Assembly (NCBI GenBank): GCA_910585545.1
Contig: CAJUFN010000003.1
Span: forward strand, 1-64,000
DNA from: an uncultured Lachnospiraceae bacterium
GTDB taxonomy: Bacteria > Bacillota > Clostridia > Lachnospirales > Lachnospiraceae
Length of the DNA: 64,000 nt
Direction: 5' to 3'
The notes beneath the pieces were generated by a model. That model worked only from the letters and a program-made list of their open reading frames with translations, made no database searches and was not told where the DNA came from. Shown here one piece after another: positions 54,176-62,500 of this stretch. A program made the position numbers and the translations under genes. The stretch's first letter is position 1, and every line of letters starts with the position of its first letter.

Positions 54176-55115
54176 TCAAAATAATGGTCTAATAACTTTA
54201 ACTGCCGTTCCGATATCTATAGAATATCCACCCGTAAATATTCCTTTTCCTCTTCCAACTACTGTTGCACCATGCTTCAAAATTTCTGCGAATGCCACTT
54301 CTTGATTTTTCCTTAATGGTGCTGTCCAAGAAGATTTAAATTCGTGAATAACCACATTTCCATTTTTTTCAAGCCCTATAGCGTCTAGTCTTGTTCTCTT
54401 TCCTGACGGTGTTCTTACTGTTATCTGTTTTTGTGCCTCTGCATATTTTTTCTGGAATTGAGCAAACTTCTTGTTTTCAAACGCGGCTCCTCTTCTCCTA
54501 TTCTTTTCCAGAATTTCTGCTTTAGATTTTCCTCGATTGGAGAATCTTACAATTTTTTCCTTACCTTTCGATACAGCCTGCTTCACCTTTGAAACTGTCT
54601 TTTTAACTGCTTTTTTCGGCTTTTCCATTGCCTTTTTTACTTTGGATATCTTCGTCTTACTTGGCAGTTTCTTCTTTATTACCTTAACTGCTTTCTTGGC
54701 AACTTTAGCAACCTTTGGTCCCACGACTACCCCGACTACTGCTCCGCCTATTGCACAGCCTGCGATGATCGCTACCTTCTTCCAGCCTTTTGCCTTGGTC
54801 TTCTTCGCAATCTTGCTTCCTGCAAAGATACCTGCCGCTGCTCCGACAATTCCACCGACAATTCTGGAAATGGCGATATGTCCGCTTGGGTCTTCGTAGT
54901 TTACCGGGTTGTTTGCACAATATGTATACAGGTGAAGCGTGGATGGCTTCTTAATATTTCCGCGGTAGCTGTCGCGGCTTAGGAATCTTCCGTCTTCCGG
55001 ATCATAGTATCTGGCATTTAGATTGTAAAATCCTGCACTTCTATCATAGATAGCTTCATTATAACCGATTTCGTTATAGAAGTCTGTGTTTCCGTAAATA
55101 TTTGTTTGTCCAAAG
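54176..55115 (-). pseudogene. orphan rhs C-terminal cassette with PD-(D/E)XK-like toxin tip
   Basis: The frame opens abruptly at about 55115 inside the rhs core (FGQTNIYGN) and continues through the conserved ARYYDPEDGRFLSRDSYRG and NNPVNYEDPSG motifs, a Gly-rich hydrophobic stretch and a Lys-rich linker, all nearly identical to the main rhs gene at 59950-60510. After the linker it diverges into a tip of about 120 residues with RLDAIGLEKNGNVVIHEFKSS, an Asp...Glu-x-Lys pattern of restriction-type nucleases. No start codon or 5' rhs part is present, so it is a silent, displaced cassette available for recombination; an internal start at 54724 is conceivable. Confidence 0.85.
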
Positions 55116-55195
55116 GCAACAGTTCAACCATAGTAGATTGGTTTAAGAAAGCATGTCGGAAAGCAGCTTGAATTCAAGAAATTTATGTGAAGCGG

Positions 55196-55381
55196 GTTGG
55201 ACACAGATGCGCAAAACTATATGGATATGCCCACTCGTTGGGAAAAATTTGCGAAGTTGCAAGCTGAAAAGTCCAATTTTTTCAAACTTTTGCGAGATTT
55301 TGGGGTATAAAGCTTGTTATATGGACATCCATGACCAATATGGTGGGCATAGGAAATCTGCGAAGTAAAAAAATGTCCAAC
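55196..55381. repeat. nested-helix element, copy 3
   Basis: The outer helix pairs GTTGGACA (55196-55203) with TGTCCAAC (55374-55381). The inner helix pairs TATGCCCA (55226-55233) with TGGGCATA (55344-55351), extended by one C-G pair, and TTGG with CCAA. Differences from copy 2 fall mostly in predicted loops or weaken no stem. Confidence 0.8.
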
Positions 55382-55476
55382 AGCCCATAAGCGAGGATTT
55401 CACCACATATGGAATATCCTTTCATCAAAAGAAGCTACTGTGCAAAGATCTTACACACCAGCTTCTTTTTCAAAAA

Positions 55477-56037
55477 CTATCTTTTAAAATGATCTTTCAA
55501 TGTCGGTACTGCTCCAAGCGCCGTAAAAAGGTAAATCATCCCCAAATCTTTATAGTACATTCCACTATCAATCGCACCTTCACTAAGCAGCATCGGTACC
55601 GATCTAAACGATGTTATGGCGTCCACTTCGTATACTTCTGCCACTAAAAGCGCATACGTAGCCCAGTTGCTAAGATATACCATCACAATCATAAGTACCG
55701 CACAAATGACAATTGCTTTTACGCTGAATCCCTTGCCAAGTATCTGATAACCTTTCAAAGCACAGAATCCCATAATCACACCGGAAATGGAAGCTATGTA
55801 TCCCCACTGACCAAGCAGTACAATACACACTGCACCAATCAATGTTCCTGCAAATGCTCCAATAATTCCAAGCACCACGCTTTCCTTCGACGCTTCCTGT
55901 ACATTCGATGTTGCAGAATAATTTGCATCATACTCATAGTTCACTGTTTCTGTTTCTGTTCCATTTCCTGCTCTGTCCATCTGCCCGTTTTCATTTGTTG
56001 TTTCATTCCATTCATTCATGTTCTTTTGTTCACTCAT
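55477..56037 (-). CDS. membrane protein, duplicate copy B
   Basis: The 186-residue protein matches the one at 51548-52102 almost throughout, differing by a Thr-Glu insertion and some substitutions in the soluble N-terminus and Arg for Met in ITSF(M/R)SVP. Four or five membrane helices; family unknown. I start at the ATG at 56037 with GAGGAGG upstream. It follows the 155-residue membrane protein gene by 40 bases. Confidence 0.8.
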   Translation of the reverse strand: MSEQKNMNEWNETTNENGQMDRAGNGTETETVNYEYDANYSATSNVQEASKESVVLGIIGAFAGTLIGAVCIVLLGQWGYIASISGVIMGFCALKGYQILGKGFSVKAIVICAVLMIVMVYLSNWATYALLVAEVYEVDAITSFRSVPMLLSEGAIDSGMYYKDLGMIYLFTALGAVPTLKDHFKR

Positions 56038-56077
56038 TCTTTTGTCCTCCTCTTGTTTTCCTGTTTTCATCCACAAA

Positions 56078-56545
56078 TCAGCTTTCTATCTTGTCCCATA
56101 CCTCCCTTTCCTCCAGAACAATGTGTCCACTCCAAGGAATACGTATAAACACGACTTCCCCGTTTCTCAAATAACGCGTTCTTGCAGAGCTCGCTATCCC
56201 AAAACGATATATTTCCCCATCTGTCCCCTCAACCTTTATCTCTTTCTCTTCAGTCTTATATGGAACAATCGCATATTCATATGGCACCTTTGGCTCATCC
56301 TTAAATTCATTCATTGTTTTTCGGAATATATATGCACAAAATATAAGCCCAGCACTTCCCAAACCACCTATCACAAAAGACAGATTTTTATACTCCTCTA
56401 TAACTCCAATATATATTACACCTGTACATAATATCATCAGCGGTACACCCGCCAAAAGCATAAAACACATTCTCCTCAACAGTTTATACTTATACTCCTG
56501 ATATTTTATACTTGTTTTTATGCTCATCTGTTGTAATCGTTCCAT
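56078..56545 (-). CDS. hypothetical membrane protein
   Basis: The 155-residue protein has two membrane helices (about 28-49 and 56-75) and a C-terminal soluble half with YRFGIASSARTRYLRNGEVVFIRIP, which looks like a small beta-barrel. No family recognised. It lies between the 441-residue membrane protein gene and the duplicated membrane gene, in one same-strand run. Confidence 0.7.
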   Translation of the reverse strand: MERLQQMSIKTSIKYQEYKYKLLRRMCFMLLAGVPLMILCTGVIYIGVIEEYKNLSFVIGGLGSAGLIFCAYIFRKTMNEFKDEPKVPYEYAIVPYKTEEKEIKVEGTDGEIYRFGIASSARTRYLRNGEVVFIRIPWSGHIVLEEREVWDKIES

Positions 56546-56578
56546 TCTAATTCCTCCTAACCTTGTCCTTTTGTCCTC

Positions 56579-57904
56579 TTACTCCTTTGGTACTGATATG
56601 TAATCCCACGTCTCCATAGTCTCAGTAAACGTCTTTCCTTTTGCTTTTGTTCGAACGATCACAACCAAAGTGCCATCCTTAGCCTTTACTTCATCGTCAA
56701 ACTCCATTTTACAAATTTCCTCCTGACCATCCGTATAGACAAATATTTTTTCTTCATGAATATCCAACATTGTTACCGCATATTCCACTCCATACTCCGC
56801 TGCCGATTGAAGCCACCCATTCTTTTTGGCAAATCTTCGAAACAGAAGGATTGGCGTGATTAGGAAAAGAAGAATTACACCTCCTGTAATCAGCCATTTC
56901 ACTTGAGAATCCATAAGCGTAACCACTATAAAGGCACCCATACTCCAAGTAATTTCCAATGCTAACAACATTTCATTTCGTTCTCTTTTCTTCTTGGCAT
57001 ATTTATACTCGCAGTATCTCTTTGCTCTCGTATAATTTAATGTTTGGAACTGTACCAACTGCCTTTGCTGTTCTTCTTTTAACTTTGCTGCTTTCTCTTC
57101 AATTTCAGCCTCCTTTTTAGCTTTTTTGCGCTCGTCCGTCCACACATACCCTCGTTTTTCTAATAAATATAAGTATCTGCATACTTCTCCGACTCCATAC
57201 AACACACACAAAGCATATCCTACTATATTACCAATTAACATACTTTTAACTGGTATCCAAACCCAGCCCCATAACAATATCGAAAACATACTTGATCCAC
57301 AATGCCACAGCTTCCAAAAAACAATGCCTTTTCTTGTCATGCAACGTATTTTTCTGTTTCGTATATATTGCACGAAATGAATCAGTACCATTGTCATTAT
57401 TATAATGGTCATGGTACCCCTATCTGTTGCAACATCTCCCCAAATATAAGGTCCCTCTTTCTCATAATCTGTCTCTATACCGTTTATCTTAACCGGAATA
57501 CTATAAGCTATGTATTCTCTTACTTCTACCTGATCTCCCACTTCTATATTTTTTGAAGCTAACTGATCAAATACTTTTTCCTTCTGCGTATCAGAATCTA
57601 TACACACTACCATATAACCATTGAAATCTCCCAACGATATGCCATACTGATATTTTTTACATTCTGTTACAACTCCTTGATATACTTCATAAACTTCATT
57701 CACACTCGCAGGTATCTGCAAAAGCATTGTTCCCATCATAATTATCACCAAAAGAGGACCGCCAACCATCCATCTGCTTTTTCCTGGATTCTTTTTACTT
57801 TCCTCAACTGTGTCTTTCATATAACTTTGAGCTGAGAGCCAAAGAGGAACCGCCATCACTTGAACAAATGTAAGTATATAAGATCCCATTCGATAAACCT
57901 GCAT
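56579..57904 (-). CDS. hypothetical membrane protein with central coiled coil
   Basis: The 441-residue protein has membrane helices near 8-25, 47-65, 155-170, 195-235 and 315-350, an extracellular-type domain with ISLGDFNGYMVVC between the second and third, a highly charged Lys/Glu coiled coil at about 250-305, and a soluble C-terminus with EEKIFVYTDGQEEICKMEF. No family recognised. It resembles the 155-residue neighbour in having a beta-rich tail, and both may serve the rhs locus. Confidence 0.7.
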   Translation of the reverse strand: MQVYRMGSYILTFVQVMAVPLWLSAQSYMKDTVEESKKNPGKSRWMVGGPLLVIIMMGTMLLQIPASVNEVYEVYQGVVTECKKYQYGISLGDFNGYMVVCIDSDTQKEKVFDQLASKNIEVGDQVEVREYIAYSIPVKINGIETDYEKEGPYIWGDVATDRGTMTIIIMTMVLIHFVQYIRNRKIRCMTRKGIVFWKLWHCGSSMFSILLWGWVWIPVKSMLIGNIVGYALCVLYGVGEVCRYLYLLEKRGYVWTDERKKAKKEAEIEEKAAKLKEEQQRQLVQFQTLNYTRAKRYCEYKYAKKKRERNEMLLALEITWSMGAFIVVTLMDSQVKWLITGGVILLFLITPILLFRRFAKKNGWLQSAAEYGVEYAVTMLDIHEEKIFVYTDGQEEICKMEFDDEVKAKDGTLVVIVRTKAKGKTFTETMETWDYISVPKE

Positions 57905-58002
57905 TATACTTTTCTCTTCCTCCTCAAAATCAGACTACTTTTAAATACTAATACTTTTTATTTTCTTGCCTTGTAAGATCCCAGATTAATCCGGATGTAA
58001 AA

Positions 58003-58390
58003 TCAAATACGTCTTATCAATTCATTCTTTTTTCTTACAAGAAAATCATACACTTTTTTAAGTATCCTTTTTTCATTTTCTTCTCTCGTATGCTCAGTAG
58101 GATTATAATCATCTTTTATTGGCATGTAAGAAATAAACTTTTCCATATCCTCGGGATAATCAAAATCGGCATAAATTACATCCAATTTACTAGATAATTC
58201 CTCAAAACTTAATTTTTCATTTAATAAGCTTTTGATTATACAATATTGCCACTTTATTGATGTTGCCTTACTTTGTGTATTGTGCTCTCTGTCTAAAATT
58301 TTTTCAATAATTTCGATTGCACTTAAAATATCATCATTAATCCACGCTAATTCCATTAGCTCCTCAGAATAATCATCGCTGAACTCTAAA
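58003..58390 (-). pseudogene. 5'-truncated DUF2247-like immunity gene
   Basis: The open part (ATG at 58356) gives 117 residues with YADFDYPEDMEKFISYMP, a signature I recall from the C-terminus of DUF2247 proteins. Coding-like sequence in the same frame continues upstream of the ATG (CLEFSDDYSEEL) to an in-frame TGA near 58405, and the N-terminal half of the family is missing. It is probably a decayed immunity gene from an earlier toxin cassette. Confidence 0.6.
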
Positions 58391-58437
58391 CACCGTAGAC
58401 GTCAAATCGTATACTTACCATTCACTTGAGTTATCGT

Positions 58438-58872
58438 CTATTCTATTCCTAGATATTTCTTAGTTTTTAATGTTGCCATAGAAAGACTTTCAGACGAAAT
58501 TTTGTAATATTCGCTTACTCCCACCTCATATACAGGTAATAAAAGATTTTCAACTGTTTCTGAAATAGATTGTTTTAATTCATCCTCTTTTCCATCCTCA
58601 AGGTTAAAACCACCCACTATCTTGCTATCTTTCTTGAAAATGAATCTTCCTCTTATATCACATAAATACTCTTTTGGATATTCTAAATCTGGATTTATTT
58701 CTTTAATTAAAATTCCATAGTTTAAATAATAACTATTTTCAAAATTAGATTTTTGAGTATCAATCACGATTATCAATTCATTATTACTAAGGTAATATCT
58801 TTTGTTAGTATAGTAAAATCCATATTGCTTCAAAATGTTACTTAGTAGTTTTTTAAATTCCTTCTTTTCCAT
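58438..58872 (-). CDS. DUF4304-like immunity-type protein
   Basis: The 144-residue protein shows the DUF4304 pattern: an N-terminal helix FKKLLSNILKQYGF, YTNKRYYL, then a strand-rich region with SYYLNYGILIKE and YLCDIRGRF. DUF4304 proteins are frequent beside polymorphic toxins. It lies downstream of the main rhs gene on the same strand and need not match the current toxin tip. Confidence 0.7.
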   Translation of the reverse strand: MEKKEFKKLLSNILKQYGFYYTNKRYYLSNNELIIVIDTQKSNFENSYYLNYGILIKEINPDLEYPKEYLCDIRGRFIFKKDSKIVGGFNLEDGKEDELKQSISETVENLLLPVYEVGVSEYYKISSESLSMATLKTKKYLGIE

Positions 58873-59028
58873 ATATTCTCCTTTAGTCTGTAAAGAATGC
58901 TTCGCACCACTTTCGTGGCATGGTTCTTAACAGAGAGTGCTCTTTTATTGTTTTGGGTTGGTCAAGAGGACTTAAGGAGAAGTTTGTTCTACTCAATCAA
59001 CATCAACTACTTTTAAAATCAAAGACTA

Positions 59029-59538
59029 CTATAAACTCTTAATCATATCGATTTGTTCGCTCGACAAATCACATATAGCAAATCCAACTATTCGATTCTC
59101 ACTATCCACGAAAATTTCAAGCTTATCCGTTTTATATGAGTTCTTGAAACATGTACCCCTTTCAAAAAAACAATGAAGTGCATCATTTTTCAGTTGAACA
59201 GAATAACTTTGGCAAACATCAAAATATTCATTTGTATGAGTAAAGATAGATGCATCAACTAGAACATTTCCCCTTTCCACAACAACATTAGCGCTGTCAT
59301 GTTCTACCTTATATGTAGCGTCAATATAAAAAGTTATACTAGCTAAATAATTACTCTTACAATTTATTCCAATTTCTAAAGGGGGAATCCCCGTCACCTT
59401 AGTCAATCTCCAATAACTTAGTATCTCATCATTCTGGAAATCATTAATTATTGATATCATCAATAAATCATCAACTACTTTTTCAAAGGCTATATTAGTT
59501 TTTGATTCTTTTCCAATGCCTATTTGCTTTAAATACAT
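59029..59538 (-). CDS. candidate cognate immunity protein of the main Rhs toxin
   Basis: The 169-residue protein is soluble and strand-rich (ITFYIDATYKVEHDSANVVVERGNV and a final VGFAICDLSSEQIDMIKSL). No family recognised. It starts 12 bases after the rhs stop with an AGGAGGT site overlapping the intergenic bases; the ATG at 59538 is chosen over an upstream frame inside rhs. Immediate downstream position is the rule for immunity genes of Rhs toxins, so the role is a well-based inference. Confidence 0.78.
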   Translation of the reverse strand: MYLKQIGIGKESKTNIAFEKVVDDLLMISIINDFQNDEILSYWRLTKVTGIPPLEIGINCKSNYLASITFYIDATYKVEHDSANVVVERGNVLVDASIFTHTNEYFDVCQSYSVQLKNDALHCFFERGTCFKNSYKTDKLEIFVDSENRIVGFAICDLSSEQIDMIKSL

Positions 59539-59549
59539 TTCTTGACCTC

Positions 59550-62500
59550 CTATTTGTACAATGCATGATATATAACTCCCGTGTCTCCGTTTATACCAAT
59601 TTCCCATCCGCCAATATTGAAAAAGTTTCTACCTAGCTGTACTTTTGGCAATACTTTTGTCAAAGAATCTTGAAAGCTTAACAATAATTCATTTTCAACC
59701 ATAATTGAGCTTTTTGCCGATTTAACAAATTCCCCCATATGTTTGGTTGCATTACCATGTACCCATACTTCATTTCCATTTACTTTCATTCCCTTTATAG
59801 TAAAAGATTTTGGAATATTTGTTCCTTCAATTACTTCTTGAGTCGCATTAATATTTTTATTCCAAGTAATTTCATATTTAGCTCCCTTGTTCGTACTATA
59901 ATTTTTCTTTCCCCCAGGCCTTTTTGCTTTTAACTTACTCTTCACGTCTGACAGCTTACTTTTGCCCTTCGAAATAGCCTGCTTCACCTTTGAAACTGCC
60001 TTTTTAACTGCTTTTTTCGGCTTTTCTACTGCCTTTTTTACTTTGGATATCTTCGTCTTACTTGGCAGTTTCTTTTTTATTACCTTAACTGCTTTCTTGG
60101 CAACTTTAGCAACCTTTGGTCCCACGACTGCCCCGACTACTGCTCCGCCTATTGCGCATCCGGCAATAATCGCTACTTTCTTCCAGCCTTTTGCCTTGGT
60201 CTTCTTCGCAATCTTGCTTCCTGCAAAGATACCTGCCGCTGCTCCGACAATTCCACCGACAATTCTGGAAATGGCGATATGTCCGCTTGGGTCTTCGTAG
60301 TTTACCGGGTTGTTTGCACAATATGTATACAGGTGAAGCGTGGATGGCTTCTTAATATTTCCGCGGTAGCTGTCGCGGCTTAGGAATCTTCCATCTTCCG
60401 GATCATAGTATCTGGCATTTAGATAGTAAAGTCCTGTGCTTCTATCATAGATAGCTTCATTATAACAGATTTCGTTATAAAAGTCTGCGTTTCCGTAAAT
60501 ACTTGTCTGTCCAAAGTCCGTATATTGATAGGAGACGATGCTCGCTCCGGATGCGTCCCTAAGATTCGTAATGCTTCCTGCCGGATCTTTGTGGTAATAG
60601 TAATATCCTTCACCACTACCTGTCTTTCTTCCTGTCGCAATGATATTTCCTGCTGTTCCATGCAGATTCAGGCTTGTCCCTTTGCCGCTTCCATCTTCGG
60701 TATAGAGGACACTGCCTTGGCTATAATAGTAATTTGTCGCCGTTCCATTTTCGGATTTCTGGATGCGTGTACCGGAGCCATTGTACTGATTCGTCTGCTG
60801 GGTGATGGTCTTGCCGTTTTCTCTTACGGTGCAAGTGGAAAGTCTGCCTGCCGGGTCATAGGTATTCTGCGTTTCTTTTTTGCTGATGCTGTCTGCTGCT
60901 TTCAGCTGATTGCCGTTCGCATCATACTGATAGTTCTTAGACTCTGTTACGGTTCCGTCTGCCTTCTTTGTCTCACTGGATAAAAGCTGATTGAGGCTGT
61001 TATAGGTATACCGTGTCGTTTCCGCTGTGCCTGCGCTGCTCTTTTCCTCTGTCAGGCGGTTGCCGACTGCGTCATAGGTATAGGTAGTAACATAGCTGTC
61101 TGCTGCATCTAACAAGTCTTCTACTTCGGTCTTGATAAGGCGTCCTCTCGCATCATAACTGTATCTGCGCACTTCATTCTGACAATCTGATGGGCTTTGC
61201 GGATACAGGTTCTGGATGGTTTCCTCTACAAGCCGGCTGTTTTTGTCATAAGAATACGTATAAGATTCTTTTACCGTTCCAGGCTCGGTGCTGTCCATAT
61301 AAGACATCGTTGCCGGTCTTCGGCAGTCATCATAAGTATAACTGCAGGTGGTATACGCCGGATTTTCTACTCTTTCACCGGTATCTGAGATAGCGCGGTA
61401 ATCCTTGATTGCCGAAACTGCTCCATACGCATCATATTCATAAGTACGAATGATGGCTTTCTTTCCATCCTTCCATACTGCCTCTATTCCTTGCAGCCAT
61501 TTATTCGTATCGTATTTGTATTCCAGGGCTGCAACCTTCCAGTCAAGCTGTGGATAAACGACCGATAATAAATTGCCGTCAATATCATAGTTATACTTCG
61601 TTGTATGCGCTTCTTTTTCAGCTGCCGTAATTGCAGTTGGCGCTTTATTCGTATTTAATTCGGTTACACCGGTCAAACGTTTCAATCGGTCATACTTGAA
61701 TTGGGTATAACGGTATAAGGTTGCCGTTGTTCCGCTTACGGTATAATCCAGCATCGTAGTCACATTGTCAGATTTATCATAAGTGTAGTTGGTACGCAGC
61801 ACCTCCGCACCGGATGCATTTTTGTAATGTACCGTAGTAACACGGTCTTTTCCGTCATAATCAAAGATACGGCTTGTACCAAGGCTGTCTGTCTCTTTCG
61901 AGGTACGTCCTTTACTGTCATAGGTGTAACTGGTGCTGATTGCAGATACGCTTCCATTCCCTTTATCTGCTATGCTGACTGGCTGCATCGTGATGTTGTA
62001 AGTGGTTACCGAAGTTCTTCCAAGCGCGTCGGTCACGATATTCTGCGTATTTCCGTTCTTACTTGAGGTATCAAATTGATCGTACTGATATCTCGTTACA
62101 CTTGCGGCTTCTCCTGCGATCTCCGGTTCTGTCACGGATGTCAGTCTTCTGTTCGCATCGTAGGTATAGGAGGTCGTATTGCCTTCTCCATCTGTCGTAG
62201 TCAGTACATTTCCGGTACTGTCATAGGTCATCTGCTGTGTCAGCGAATCGCTTGTCACGGTAAATGCATTCGTTTCTGCATCATATCCCGGATTCAATAT
62301 CTGGCCTGCGGCATTTCCATTTTTATCATACAGATAGGCTGTAACAATCGGATTCTCATTATCCGGATCTGTTCCAAGCTGGCAGCTTGCCACTACATTT
62401 CCATCCGTATCATAATCGTAGTCTACATACAGACCATCTTTCTTCTGGCGAATGATCTTGCCAAAGGTATCCGTGTAAGTGACTTCCATAATCTCGCCAT

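Larger units (their letters stand above)
55118..56060. repeat. segmental duplication, copy B
   Basis: Near-identical counterpart of 51190-52123. Its left edge abuts the truncated orphan rhs frame within a few bases, marking a recombination joint. Confidence 0.9.

Noticed and set aside
51190..56060. Insertion sequence or transposon explaining the 0.93-kb duplication
   Set aside because: No transposase, terminal inverted repeats or target duplications were found; the duplicated unit contains only a membrane-protein gene and the structured element.
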